Below are positions 16,856-25,886 of a stretch of DNA of 64,000 bases, one piece after another. Below the pieces are notes generated by a model that was given only the letters and a program-made list of their open reading frames with translations, ran no database searches and was not told the DNA's origin. This DNA comes from Microbacterium sp. LWS13-1.2 (GTDB lineage: Bacteria; Actinomycetota; Actinomycetes; Actinomycetales; Microbacteriaceae). The stretch covers positions 2,232,001 to 2,296,000 of the forward strand of contig NZ_CP151632.1 in assembly GCF_040144835.1 (NCBI RefSeq). The letters run 5' to 3'. Position 1 is the first letter of the stretch. Each line of letters begins with the position of its first letter. The position numbers and the translations under genes are program-made.

Positions 16856-17896
16856 ATGGGGGCAACGATGCATGACGTCGCCCGAGTGGCCGGTGTCTCG
16901 ATCAAGACGGTGTCGAACGTCATCAACGACTATCCGCACGTCCGACCCGGCACGCGCGATCGCGTCAATGAAGCGATCGAGCAGCTCGACTACCGCCCGA
17001 ACCTCTCGGCGCGGGGGCTGCGGTCCGGCCGCACAGGTGTCATCGGGCTGGCTGTGCCGTCACTGCGCGAGAACTACTTCGCCGAACTCGCGGACGAGGT
17101 GATCAGGGCGGCCGAGAAGCGCGGTCTCGGTGTCATGGTGGAGCAGACCAGCGGCGAGCGCGAGGCCGAGCTGCGCGCGGTCACCGGCAACCGTCCACGC
17201 TTCCTGGACGGCCTGCTTTTCAGCCCGGTGAGCCTCGGACAAGACGATGCCGAAGCGCTCGCCGTCGACGGACCGCTCGTGCTCCTCGGCGAACGCATCT
17301 TCGGCGGACCCACCGACCACGTCACCATGCACAACACCTCGTCGTCTCAGGCGGCGGTGGAGCACCTGCTCGAGATCGGGCGCCGACGCATCGCGCTGGT
17401 CGGCGCCGACCTGCACGGACGCGACGAGGCGAGTTCGGCGAATCTGCGCCTGAAGGGCTACCTGCGTGCCCTCGAGCAGGCCGGTATCCCGCTCGATCCG
17501 GAGCTCGTCCGCCCGACCGCGATGCTCCGCTGGAACCGGGCCGGCGGCGCGGCGGCAACCCACCTCATGGTCCGCGAGGGTGTGGACTTCGACGCCGTGT
17601 TCGCCCTCAACGACACCCTCGGCCTCGGCGTGCTGCGCGCGTTGCGCGAGGAGGGCCTGCGCGTTCCCAACGACGTCGCCGTCATCGGCTTCGACAACAT
17701 CGACGAGAGCAACTACTCGGTCCCCTCGATGTCCACGGTCGACACCGGCCGCGCCGAGATCGCGGCCATCGCGGTCGACCGTCTCATCGCGCGCATCAAG
17801 GAGAAGGGCGAGCGCCGGCCGCCCGAGACCGTCAAGCCGTCCTTCCGCATCGTGCGGCGCGAATCGACCGGCTTCGCCGACACCACGGCCGACTAG
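16856..17896 (+). CDS. LacI family transcriptional regulator, divergent from the transporter operon
   Basis: The 346-residue repressor starts MHDVARVAGVSIKTVSNVINDYPHV after a four-residue lead and has the hinge helix YRPNLSARGLRSGRTGVIGL and a sugar-binding core (HLLEIGRRRIALVGA, FDAVFALNDTLGLGVLRALRE, VIGFDNIDESNYSVPSMSTVD). GGGAG upstream supports the start. A perfect hairpin terminator follows the stop. It is paralogous but not close to the LacI at 10209, so the locus has two regulators of one family reading what look like the same operators. Confidence 0.93.
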   Translation: MGATMHDVARVAGVSIKTVSNVINDYPHVRPGTRDRVNEAIEQLDYRPNLSARGLRSGRTGVIGLAVPSLRENYFAELADEVIRAAEKRGLGVMVEQTSGEREAELRAVTGNRPRFLDGLLFSPVSLGQDDAEALAVDGPLVLLGERIFGGPTDHVTMHNTSSSQAAVEHLLEIGRRRIALVGADLHGRDEASSANLRLKGYLRALEQAGIPLDPELVRPTAMLRWNRAGGAAATHLMVREGVDFDAVFALNDTLGLGVLRALREEGLRVPNDVAVIGFDNIDESNYSVPSMSTVDTGRAEIAAIAVDRLIARIKEKGERRPPETVKPSFRIVRRESTGFADTTAD

Positions 17897-17907
17897 CGCC
17901 GTGGAGA

Positions 17908-17940
17908 ATCGCGGATGCCGCCGCCCGCGGCATCCGCGAT
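17908..17940. terminator. Perfect 14-bp stem terminator between convergent lacI and putA
   Basis: ATCGCGGATGCCGC and its exact complement flank the loop CGCCC. The stops of lacI (plus) and putA (minus) lie on either side, so it can serve both strands. Confidence 0.75.
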
Positions 17941-17946
17941 CCTTCG

Positions 17947-20900
17947 TCAGATGACCGCCTCCGACCAGGGGTCGGGGTTGCCGAAGCGGTGCGCCGTGAT
18001 CGTCACGGACTGCTCACGCAGGAACGGGAGCAGCTCGAGCCGCCCGGCGGTGGTGACCTCGTTGTCGTAGATCGCGAGGTCGGGGTCGCCGCCGACAGCC
18101 GCTGCCACCGTGGCGTGCAGCGCCGCGACGGATTCCCGCGGGCCGATGAGACGCACGCGCGAGGGCCGGGGAGCCGGATCGGCGTCGGCCACGGCCGCCA
18201 TGAGGTCGTCGCCCACCGCGATGCGCTGCATCCACTGCTCGTCGGTCTCGACGTACACGGCGACGTCCTCGTCGGCGAGCACGCGACGGACGGCGGCCGG
18301 GAGCCCGACGGGTGTGCTCAGCGTCAGACCGGAGCCCGCCCGGAGTCCGGCGACCACCACGCGCAGCACCGCCTGCCACGAGGCGTCCGCCGTCGCCCGC
18401 AGCGCGACGGCCGGGATCGGGCGGTAGCGGAACAGGTTGCGCTCGATGCCGAGGCCGGAGACGTCCTTCACCTGCCCGAACTCGCGATCCCACACGATCG
18501 CGTCCGAGAGCGCGCCACGGCGGAGCCACTCGAACGCCTCGTAGTCCAGAGACGGCTGGGCGGCCTCGATGAGGGCGGCGATGCGGGTGTCGAGCCCGCG
18601 CAGGTGCAGCGTCGCCGACGCCGGCGCACCCGTGGTCGCGCGCCAGCGGCCGAGTCCGACGAGGTAGTTCGGGCCGCCGGCTTTCGCGCCGGCTCCCACC
18701 GATGACCGCTTCCAGCCGCCGAAGGGCTGCCGCTGCACGATAGCGCCGGTGATGCCACGGTTGACGTAGAGGTTGCCGGCCTCGACCCGGTCGAGCCACA
18801 GGGCCAGGTCGCCGGGGTGCTGCGTATAGAGGCCCGCCGTGAGCCCGTACGACACGGCGTTCTGCAGCTCGATCGCATGTGCGAGCGATGACGCGTGCAT
18901 GATCCCGAGCACCGGCCCGAAGAACTCCTCCTGGTGGAAGCGCGACCCCGGCTGCACGCCCGTGCGGATGCCGGGCGTCCAGAGCCGGCCCGCATACTCG
19001 GGCGGTCCGTCGACCTGCCGGGGCTCGACGAGCCAGGACTCCCCCTCGTCGAGCGTGGTGAGCGCCCACCGGAGCTTGCCGCGCGGCGCCTCGACGACGG
19101 GCCCGACCTCGCTAAGCGGGTCGGACGGCGGCCCCACGCGCAGTGAGGTCGCGGCATCCACCAGCTGACGCGCGAAGCGCTGCGAGTGACCGACCGGTCC
19201 GACGAGGATCGCGAGCGACGCCGCCGAGCACTTCTGCCCCGCGTGACCGAATGCACTCTTGATCAGATCGGATGCCGCGAGGTCGAGGTCGGCGGTCGGC
19301 ATGATGATCATGGCGTTCTTGCCGCTGGTCTCTGCGAGCAGCGGCAGGTCGGGCCGCCAGGATCGGAACAGCGCCGCCGTCTCGAATGCACCGGTGAGGA
19401 TGACCCGGTCGACGTCGGGGTGCGAGAGGAGCGTCTGCCCGAGCCCGCCCTCGTCGATGTCGACCAGGGCCAGCACGTCGCGCGGCACCCCGGCATCCCA
19501 CAGCGCCTCGGCGACCACGGCGGCGCAGCGCCGGGCCTGGGGCGCCGGCTTGAACACGACGCCCGACCCTGCGGCGAGCGCGGCGAGCACGCCGCCTGCG
19601 GGGATCGCGATCGGGAAGTTCCACGGCGGGGTGACGACGGTCAGCCGCGCCGGCTCGAACACCGCGCCGCTCACCCGGTCGAGCTCGCGCGCCGTCGCCG
19701 CGTAGTAGTTCGCGAAGTCGACGGCCTCGCTCACCTCGACGTCGGACTCGGCGAAGACCTTGCCGGTCTCGGAGGCCGCGACCTCGATGATCTCGCCGCG
19801 GCGGGCCTCGAGGGCCTTCGCGGCGGCGGCCAGCACGCCGGCGCGGTCCGCGGCGGGCAGGGCGCCCCAGCCCGACGCCGCAGCGCGCACGCCCCCCACG
19901 ATGTCCTGGAGCGCGGGCTCGTCGGTGACACGCGCGGCAGCGATGGTCGCGTCGCCCGCGCGGGAGGTCTCGACGCGCGACAGGATGTCGCGAGCCCACG
20001 CGCGGTTGCCCGGCAGTGCGGGGTCGCTGTCGGCTGTGTTCCGGAAGCCCGGGGCTCCGGCGGCCCGGACGCCGCCCTCGCGCGGTGCGAACACCGCCGT
20101 CTCGACGAACGCCTCGGCGCCGAACACCTGCTCGGGCACGGCGCGCTCGAGCGGCGCGGTGTCGCAGGGCGCGGCGGAGCGGGCGATCCCGATCACCGCC
20201 TGGGTCAGGCCCGCCTCGTCGGCGGTGGCTGCGGCACGGCGCAGGCGCGCCTGCGCCCGCGGCGAGTCGGTGCGGTCGATCGACTCGGCTCCGTCGGCCG
20301 CGGTCGCTGCGGCCTCCTCCGCGGCACGGTCCTGCGATCGGTTCGGCCCGGTGGCGAGCCCGGCGTCGCCGGCGCGCGCGAGCGAGCCGAGGAAGCGGTC
20401 GCGCTCCCGCTCGAACATCGCGGGCTCGTCGGCCAGGTCGAACGCGGCCGAGAGGAAGTTGTCGCTGGACGCGTTCTCCTCCAAGCGGCGCACGAGGTAG
20501 CTGATCGCCACGTCGAACTCGTCGGGACGCACGACCGGGACGTACAGCAGCACGTGGCCGACCTCGCGCGTGACCGCCTGCACCTGGCCCTGCGCCATGC
20601 CGAGGAGCATCTCGAACTCCACATCCGGCGACGCGCCGCTCAGGCTCAGCGAGCGCGATCGGGCGAGCAGCCACGCGTAGGCGATGTCGAAGAGGTTGTG
20701 GCCCGCGACGCCGATGCGCACGGCGGCGGTGCGCGCCGGCTGCAGCGCGTAGCGCAGGCACCGGATGTAGTTGGCGTCCGAGTCGACCTTCTCGCCGTAG
20801 GTGGCGAGGCTCCAGTCGTGCATGATCGCGTCCACGCGCTCCATCGCCAGGTTCGCGCCCTTCACGAGGCGCACCTTGATGCGCGCTCCGCCGGCGGCGA

Positions 20901-21714
20901 CGCGCTGCTGCGCCCAGGCGGTGAGCTGCTCGAGCGCCGGCAGCGCGTCCGGCAGGTAGGCCTGCAGCACGATGCCCGCCTCGAGCAGGCGCAGCCGCGG
21001 GTCTTCGAGCAGCCGCGTGAACACGGCGATCGTGAGATCGAGGTCGCGGTACTCCTCCATGTCGAGGTTGATGAACGTGCCATCGGTCGCGGCGGTGAGG
21101 TACAGCGGACGCAGTCGCTCGACGACCTTGTCGACGACCTCGTCGAACGCCCACATCGAGATGTGGCTGGCGATGGCGGAGACCTTGACCGACACGTAAT
21201 CCACGTCGGGACGGCGGATGAGCTCGTGGATGCCCTCGAGCCGTCGCAGCGCCTCCTTCTCGCCGAGCACCGCCTCGCCCAGGAGGTTGAGGTTGAGCCG
21301 CGCCCCGCTCTCGCGCAGCGTCGCGATGGCCGGCCCGAGCTTGTCGGGGCGCGCGTCGACGACGAGGTGGCCGACCATGCCGCGCAGCACTCGCCGCGCG
21401 ATCGGCACGACCGGCGACGGCAGCACGGGCGCGACCGCGCCACCGAGCCGGACGGCACCGCGCAGGTGCCACGGCAGGAAGTCGGGCACGAGCGGCGCGA
21501 CGCGGTGCAGATGGGATGCCGCGGCCGAGAGGCTCTCGGGCCGCATGACGCCGTCCACGAAGCCGATCGTGAACGGCAGCCCGTTGGGGTCCTTCAGCAC
21601 GCCGGCGAGCCGTTCGGCCGCCGGGTCGACCTCGACCTCGGCGCTCTCGGACACCCATCGCTGCGCGAGCGCCACCGCCTCGACGGCCAGACGCTCCTCG
21701 ACTCCGTCTTGCAT
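17947..21714 (-). CDS. putA: Bifunctional proline dehydrogenase / pyrroline-5-carboxylate dehydrogenase
   Basis: The 1255-residue enzyme oxidises proline to glutamate. The N-terminal proline dehydrogenase barrel shows GEAVLGEKEALRRLEG, YVSVKVSAIASHISMW, FINLDMEEYRDLDLT and RLVKGANLAMERVDA. The aldehyde dehydrogenase half shows VTPPWNFPIAIPAGGVLAAL, Glu795 in LLAETSGKNAM and the nucleophile Cys829 in GQKCSAASL. A poorly conserved C-terminal extension follows residue about 990. The start at 21714 (MQDGVEERLAVEAVALAQ) is chosen because GGAGTGCGC precedes it. The frame stays open to 21843, next to the divergent LysR gene, so a start up to 43 codons longer is possible. There is no DNA-binding domain, so it is not self-regulating. 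The LysR protein is the probable regulator. Confidence 0.93.
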   Translation of the reverse strand: MQDGVEERLAVEAVALAQRWVSESAEVEVDPAAERLAGVLKDPNGLPFTIGFVDGVMRPESLSAAASHLHRVAPLVPDFLPWHLRGAVRLGGAVAPVLPSPVVPIARRVLRGMVGHLVVDARPDKLGPAIATLRESGARLNLNLLGEAVLGEKEALRRLEGIHELIRRPDVDYVSVKVSAIASHISMWAFDEVVDKVVERLRPLYLTAATDGTFINLDMEEYRDLDLTIAVFTRLLEDPRLRLLEAGIVLQAYLPDALPALEQLTAWAQQRVAAGGARIKVRLVKGANLAMERVDAIMHDWSLATYGEKVDSDANYIRCLRYALQPARTAAVRIGVAGHNLFDIAYAWLLARSRSLSLSGASPDVEFEMLLGMAQGQVQAVTREVGHVLLYVPVVRPDEFDVAISYLVRRLEENASSDNFLSAAFDLADEPAMFERERDRFLGSLARAGDAGLATGPNRSQDRAAEEAAATAADGAESIDRTDSPRAQARLRRAAATADEAGLTQAVIGIARSAAPCDTAPLERAVPEQVFGAEAFVETAVFAPREGGVRAAGAPGFRNTADSDPALPGNRAWARDILSRVETSRAGDATIAAARVTDEPALQDIVGGVRAAASGWGALPAADRAGVLAAAAKALEARRGEIIEVAASETGKVFAESDVEVSEAVDFANYYAATARELDRVSGAVFEPARLTVVTPPWNFPIAIPAGGVLAALAAGSGVVFKPAPQARRCAAVVAEALWDAGVPRDVLALVDIDEGGLGQTLLSHPDVDRVILTGAFETAALFRSWRPDLPLLAETSGKNAMIIMPTADLDLAASDLIKSAFGHAGQKCSAASLAILVGPVGHSQRFARQLVDAATSLRVGPPSDPLSEVGPVVEAPRGKLRWALTTLDEGESWLVEPRQVDGPPEYAGRLWTPGIRTGVQPGSRFHQEEFFGPVLGIMHASSLAHAIELQNAVSYGLTAGLYTQHPGDLALWLDRVEAGNLYVNRGITGAIVQRQPFGGWKRSSVGAGAKAGGPNYLVGLGRWRATTGAPASATLHLRGLDTRIAALIEAAQPSLDYEAFEWLRRGALSDAIVWDREFGQVKDVSGLGIERNLFRYRPIPAVALRATADASWQAVLRVVVAGLRAGSGLTLSTPVGLPAAVRRVLADEDVAVYVETDEQWMQRIAVGDDLMAAVADADPAPRPSRVRLIGPRESVAALHATVAAAVGGDPDLAIYDNEVTTAGRLELLPFLREQSVTITAHRFGNPDPWSEAVI

Positions 21715-21899
21715 GCGCACTCCAGACGTCACATCGATCGACTCCGTGAGTCCAGCCTGCACCTCGACGTGCCCAGCCTGCGCGTCCCCGGGCATTGCAC
21801 GGTCAACTTGCTGCATGAGGTCAAGGGTGCGGCATCCATTCATTCGTGAAAAGCGATGATCTACGATCAGTATCGTTCGAGATTCTCGATGGGATGCCG

Positions 21900-22805
21900 A
21901 TGTTCGAGCTGCGACGCCTGCGCCTGCTGCATGAGCTCGCGCTGCGCGGCACCCTCACCGCCGTCGCCGACGCGCTCTCGTACAGCCCGTCGACGATCTC
22001 GCAGCAGCTGGCGCTGCTCGAGAAGGAGGCCGGTGTGACCCTCCTCGAGCCGGAGGGCCGCCGGGTGCGACTCACCGAGCACGGGCACGTCCTCGCCGCC
22101 CACGCGGCTCGCGCACTCGACCTCGACGAGCGCGCCCGTGGCGAGCTCGAGTCGCTGCACCCCGGGCTCGCGCCCGTGCGCGTCGCCGTGATGCAGACCG
22201 CGGCGCTCGCGATCGTTCCCGCCGCGCTCGCCCTGCTGGCCGCCCGGGCTCCGCAGCTGCGCGTCGAGCTCGTCGAGATGCCGCCCGAGCTCGGGCTGTT
22301 CGAGCTGACGGCGCGCGGCGTCGATCTCGTCATCGCCGAGCAGTACCCCGGGCACACGCGCGCGCACTCCGACGGCTTGGATCGCGAGACGCTCGGCATC
22401 GATCCGATCCGCATCGCCGTGGGTCCCGCCGATCCGGCCCGCTCGCTCGGCGACCTGCGTGAGCGGCCGTGGGTGATGGAGCCCGCGGGCACGGCGGCAC
22501 GGCTGTGGGCGGTGCAGCAGTGCAGAGCTGCCGGCTACGAGCCCGACGTGCGCTACGAGCTCGCCGACCTCTCCGCGCACGCCCGACTCGTGGCCGCGGG
22601 CCAGGCCGCCGCCGTGCTGCCGGATCTCCTCTGGGAGGGGACGCGTCCACCGGTGACGCTGCTCGATCTGCCCGGCCGTCCGACGCGCGAGATCTTCAGC
22701 GCCCAGCGCACGGCGTCCCAGGCTCGGGCCGGCATCCTCGAGGTGCGTCGCGCGCTGCGCGACGCCTTCCCCGCGGCATCCGAGGCCCGGCCGCTCTCGC
22801 CCTAG
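21900..22805 (+). CDS. LysR family transcriptional regulator, divergent from putA
   Basis: The 301-residue protein begins MFELRRLRLLHELALRGTLTA and has a winged helix, then ADALSYSPSTISQQLALLEKEAGVTLLEP, followed by a substrate-binding domain (PVRVAVMQTAALAIVPAAL, LGIDPIRIAVGPADPA, AGQAAAVLPDLLWEG). ATGs at 21894 and 21900 and a GTG at 21846 are in frame. None has a clear ribosome binding site, and 21900 gives the usual family N terminus. Divergence from putA suggests it controls proline oxidation, probably with an amino acid as effector. This is inference. Confidence 0.88.
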   Translation: MFELRRLRLLHELALRGTLTAVADALSYSPSTISQQLALLEKEAGVTLLEPEGRRVRLTEHGHVLAAHAARALDLDERARGELESLHPGLAPVRVAVMQTAALAIVPAALALLAARAPQLRVELVEMPPELGLFELTARGVDLVIAEQYPGHTRAHSDGLDRETLGIDPIRIAVGPADPARSLGDLRERPWVMEPAGTAARLWAVQQCRAAGYEPDVRYELADLSAHARLVAAGQAAAVLPDLLWEGTRPPVTLLDLPGRPTREIFSAQRTASQARAGILEVRRALRDAFPAASEARPLSP

Positions 22806-22808
22806 GCT
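22803..22808 (+). promoter_or_regulatory. Leaderless -10 hexamer TAGGCT for the exported-protein cassette
   Basis: TAGGCT overlaps the lysR stop codon and is followed by six bases and the GTG at 22815. The cassette therefore appears to have its own leaderless promoter inside the end of lysR. Confidence 0.55.
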
Positions 22809-22814
22809 GGCCCC

Positions 22815-23477
22815 GTGTCCGAGTCGCCGACCACCCCTGCCGAGCCGAAGCGCCGGTTCGCCTGGGTGCGCGCGGCGACCGATCGGGTCCCGACCAGATG
22901 GTTCGCGGGCATCGCCACCGGAGCATTCCTGCTCGTCACCGCGGCCTTCGGCGGGCTCGCCACGGCGGCGGCGCCTGCGCCCGCGAGTCTCGAGCCGGGG
23001 GACGCACACATCACGGCCGAACGATCGCTCACGGTGCAGCGGGCGGTCCTCATCGACGAGCTGTCCGACGCGGGCGTCTTCACCGAGCCCGGCGAGCGTG
23101 TGTTCGCTATCGTCGCCGATGTCGAGAACGAGTGGGATCGTCCGGTGACCGCGGGTGCCGGCGGCGTCGGGAGCTCGCTCACGGTGGAGGGCATCGACAC
23201 CGACGTCAGCGCCGCGCGGTACGACGACACGACGATCAGCCCCCGGCTGCAGCCGCACGTTCCCGCACGGATCGTCTTCGCGTGGGCCGTCCCCGCCGAC
23301 GCGTTCGCAGCCGGCGACGAAGTGCCCGTCACGCTGTACGCACGATCGCTGTACACCGGCTCGTTCGTCACGACCGGCCAATGGTGGATCGACCCGGTGC
23401 GCGACGCGGTCGTCACCGTGGAGGTCGAGGACGTGGGTGCCGGTGCGGACGCGGAGGATGCCGATGGCCAGGGCTGA
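22815..23477 (+). CDS. Membrane-anchored exported protein of unknown function (cassette gene 1)
   Basis: The 220-residue protein has a basic, proline-rich cytoplasmic start, one membrane segment (FAGIATGAFLLVTAAFGGLATAA) and an extracellular beta-rich domain (QRAVLIDELSDAG, VFAIVADVENEWDRPVTAG, ARIVFAWAVPADAF). The tail is acidic and rich in Gly/Ala/Asp. The GTG start fits a leaderless promoter. The next gene starts inside its last codons in another frame. I do not recognise the family. The repeated theme of a 'protein stabilised by comparison of intact versus modified ends' cannot be claimed, and only a cell-surface location is supported. Confidence 0.75.
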   Translation: MSESPTTPAEPKRRFAWVRAATDRVPTRWFAGIATGAFLLVTAAFGGLATAAAPAPASLEPGDAHITAERSLTVQRAVLIDELSDAGVFTEPGERVFAIVADVENEWDRPVTAGAGGVGSSLTVEGIDTDVSAARYDDTTISPRLQPHVPARIVFAWAVPADAFAAGDEVPVTLYARSLYTGSFVTTGQWWIDPVRDAVVTVEVEDVGAGADAEDADGQG

Positions 23478-24030
23478 TCGCGCCCTCCCCCGCTGGGCGG
23501 CGTGGTCGGTCGGAGCGGGGCTCGTCGTGGTCGCGTGGTTCGTCGCACTCGTCACGCCCGGAGAGGAGCAGATCCAGGCGCCCATGCCGCTGATCGCGGC
23601 CGTCGGCGAGGAGGCTGTCGGCCGCAACATCGCCGCCACGATCAGCGACGTCCGCCGCACGTCGGAGCTGCACGCCGGCGACTGGTCCGCGGAGGGGAAC
23701 TGGATCGTCGTCGATCTCGACGTCGCATCCGTGACGTCGGAGGATCTCGTGAGCCTGAATCACGCCGAGCTGGTCGTCGACGGCGTCCGCTACGGCGCGA
23801 GCGAGCGGCCGGACTCGCTGTTCAGGGAACAACTGTCAGCCGGCGTTCCGATCGGCGGCGGTCTGGCGTTCGAGCTGCCGGCCGACCTGGACTCGGGTGA
23901 CGCCACTCTCGAGCTCGCACTGTCATCCGACCGCCGGCTCGACTCGATGATCGTCCTGGATTTCGACCTCGGCGCGGCGCCCACCGCGCCGAGCGACGAG
24001 CTCCCCGAGACCGGATGGGCGAACCTGTGA
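23464..24030 (+). CDS. Membrane-anchored exported protein of unknown function (cassette gene 2)
   Basis: The 188-residue protein starts MARADRALPRWAAW and has one membrane segment (SVGAGLVVVAWFVALVTPG) and an extracellular domain with NIAATISDVRRTSELHA, WIVVDLDVASVTSEDLVSLNHAELVVDG and LAFELPADLDSG. The pattern, a beta strand with WxVVDLDV followed by a modified polar strand, is shared with gene 1 (VFAIVADVEN), so the two are probably distant paralogues with a similar immunoglobulin-like fold. It overlaps gene 1 by 14 bases and gene 3 by up to 16, indicating coupled synthesis. Confidence 0.75.
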   Translation: MARADRALPRWAAWSVGAGLVVVAWFVALVTPGEEQIQAPMPLIAAVGEEAVGRNIAATISDVRRTSELHAGDWSAEGNWIVVDLDVASVTSEDLVSLNHAELVVDGVRYGASERPDSLFREQLSAGVPIGGGLAFELPADLDSGDATLELALSSDRRLDSMIVLDFDLGAAPTAPSDELPETGWANL

Positions 24031-24542
24031 GCGGGTGGTGGCGCAGGAACGCGGTGGCGGTCGGCGTGCTGATGATCCTCGTTCCCGCGCTGGCGGCGAC
24101 CGTCGCCTGGCACGAGTGGAGCGAAGCCAACTCCGGCGCGCCGGCCGTCCCCGCCGTGCTCGAACAGGGACAGCACACCAGCTACGGGGAAGCGGTCGTA
24201 GGTCCCGCGGTGGCGGAGTTCGTCGACGACCCGCTCGCGCCGCGCGACGCGCGGGTCCTGAGGGTTCAGATCGACATCGACCCCCGAGCGTCGGAGCTCG
24301 CGTGCGCGGAGCCGATGCTCCGCGAGCTGCAGGGGGCGAACCGCGAGTGGGATGCCGACACCTCCTCGCTCACCACGGACTGGGACCCGTTGCGTCCGGC
24401 ATCCTGCTCGTCCGACGTGACCGAACCGTACACACTCGACGTGCGCTATGTCGTGCCACAGGACGCCGCCGGCCCGTTCGCGGTGGACGTCATATCGGCG
24501 GATCTCTGGCCGGAGAACGTCCGCTTCATCGTCGAGCCCTGA
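24015..24542 (+). CDS. Membrane-anchored exported protein of unknown function (cassette gene 3)
   Basis: The 175-residue protein has a tryptophan- and arginine-containing lead (VSGWWRRNAVAV), one membrane segment (VGVLMILVPALAATVAW) and an extracellular domain containing RVLRVQIDIDPRAS, two or more cysteines (ELACAEP, PASCSSD) and YTLDVRYVVPQDAAGPF. An alternative GTG at 24027 overlaps the previous stop as GTGA and is also plausible. Its stop abuts the stop of the convergent membrane protein gene within the palindrome TGATCA. Function is unknown. Confidence 0.75.
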   Translation: MGEPVSGWWRRNAVAVGVLMILVPALAATVAWHEWSEANSGAPAVPAVLEQGQHTSYGEAVVGPAVAEFVDDPLAPRDARVLRVQIDIDPRASELACAEPMLRELQGANREWDADTSSLTTDWDPLRPASCSSDVTEPYTLDVRYVVPQDAAGPFAVDVISADLWPENVRFIVEP

Positions 24543-25841
24543 TCATGCAGATGCATCCGCTGCACCGGAGGGCGCGGCAGGCGCCGGCTCACTCGAGGGC
24601 GCGGCGGTGGCGCGGCGCGAGACGAGGCGGCCGATGACGGCGTCATAGCCGCCCGCCACCAGCGCGATGCGGATGGGCTCGATCAGCACCGGGACGACGA
24701 GGAAGATCACCTGATCGAACACCAGCCAGAACTTGTCGAGGTCGTGCGGGCCGACAAGTCGCAGCAGACCCCACTCCGCCCATCCCTGCACGGCGAGGAG
24801 CACTGTGTAGAGCAGCACGAAGCCGCCGATGAGGACCGGGCCCGCGCGCCACATGAGCACGATCGCGTCGCCGATCGGGGTGAACCGCGACACGAGGTCC
24901 GCCCAGATGTCGCCCAGGCGCGCACGGAGCCGCCCCGGAAGCGAGCGGTAGCGGCTGCGAAGGCGTGCTCCGACCTCGCCTCCGAGCGAGTCGGCGGGCA
25001 CGGGCTCGGGCGCGACGGCCTGCCCGTACACGACGCCGGCGATCGTGAGCCACGCGAGCGGCAGCAGAATGATGCCGCCGGCTTCCCCGACGAACCACTC
25101 GATGCCCTCCCAGACCCACGCGAGCGGCGCGAACGCAGACGAGACGGTGGCCCGGAAGTCGTCAAGCCACACCATCCCCTGTCGTGTCTGCACCCAGCCG
25201 GCGACGGACTCGATCGCGACGGACAGGACGAGGGCGGCGAAGTACACCCAGACGGCCTCGAGGTACGCGGCGACGACGCCGAACCATCGCGGCAGTCGTT
25301 CGCGAGAGCGTTTCAGCACCCACCGCAGCGCGAACGCCACCACCACGATCGCGAACGTCACCGGGGTGAGGGTCAGCGCACCTGCCAGGCCGTCGCCCGC
25401 CGCGTCGGTCTCGTCCACGATCGCCGCGAAGTTCAGTCCCGCGCTCACCTCGAGTGCGCGAGCCGAGTACGCCGCAGCATCCTCGCGCAGGAATCCCCAC
25501 GCCGCGTAGAACGCGAAGAACGGCAGGATGCCGGCCAGGAGCGCGTCCGTGAACTGCCGGCGACGCGTCGCCGCGTCCTCGGGCAGCGGCGAGATCTCGT
25601 CGAGCTGCCGCATCCCGTCCCGCACGACGAGGAGCATTGCGACGAGTGCCACCAGTCGCGAGAGGATCGCCAGCGGCAGCAGCAGGGATCCGGCGACGGC
25701 GTTGTAGGCACCGACGAAGCCCGCCGCCTCGATCACGACATACCGACCGAGCACGCCCGCCGCGTACCACGCGAGCAGCACCGGCCAGTGCCGCCACAGC
25801 AGGCGGCCCGCGGTGCGGAGCACGTCGAGCACGGCGATCAC
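24543..25841 (-). CDS. Polytopic integral membrane protein of unknown function
   Basis: The 432-residue protein has about eight hydrophobic helices, including VLLAWYAAGVLGRYVVIEAAG, LLLPLAILSRLVALVAMLLVV, LTLTPVTFAIVVVAFALRWVL, IILLPLAWLTIAGVVYGQAV and VLIGGFVLLYTVLLAVQGWA. The C-terminal tail is a short Ala/Pro/Ser-rich stretch. No transporter signature is evident. The GTG start follows TAGCGT by six bases, so the mRNA is probably leaderless. Because it converges on the exported-protein cassette with zero spacing, the two units may be linked in function, but this is only context. Confidence 0.8.
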   Translation of the reverse strand: MIAVLDVLRTAGRLLWRHWPVLLAWYAAGVLGRYVVIEAAGFVGAYNAVAGSLLLPLAILSRLVALVAMLLVVRDGMRQLDEISPLPEDAATRRRQFTDALLAGILPFFAFYAAWGFLREDAAAYSARALEVSAGLNFAAIVDETDAAGDGLAGALTLTPVTFAIVVVAFALRWVLKRSRERLPRWFGVVAAYLEAVWVYFAALVLSVAIESVAGWVQTRQGMVWLDDFRATVSSAFAPLAWVWEGIEWFVGEAGGIILLPLAWLTIAGVVYGQAVAPEPVPADSLGGEVGARLRSRYRSLPGRLRARLGDIWADLVSRFTPIGDAIVLMWRAGPVLIGGFVLLYTVLLAVQGWAEWGLLRLVGPHDLDKFWLVFDQVIFLVVPVLIEPIRIALVAGGYDAVIGRLVSRRATAAPSSEPAPAAPSGAADASA

Positions 25842-25847
25842 GCACCC

Positions 25848-25853
25848 ACGCTA
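25848..25853 (-). promoter_or_regulatory. Leaderless -10 hexamer TAGCGT
   Basis: On the minus strand TAGCGT is followed by six bases (GGGTGC) and then the GTG start of the polytopic membrane protein at 25841. Confidence 0.55.
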
Positions 25854-25886
25854 GCGGGCGACGTGCCGTCGTGCTCGACGTGCGTG

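Noticed and set aside
19186..21849. An open plus-strand frame of nearly 900 codons opposite putA
   Set aside because: It is a shadow of the putA coding sequence, with no recognisable motif and repetitive Arg/Gly/Val/Glu composition.
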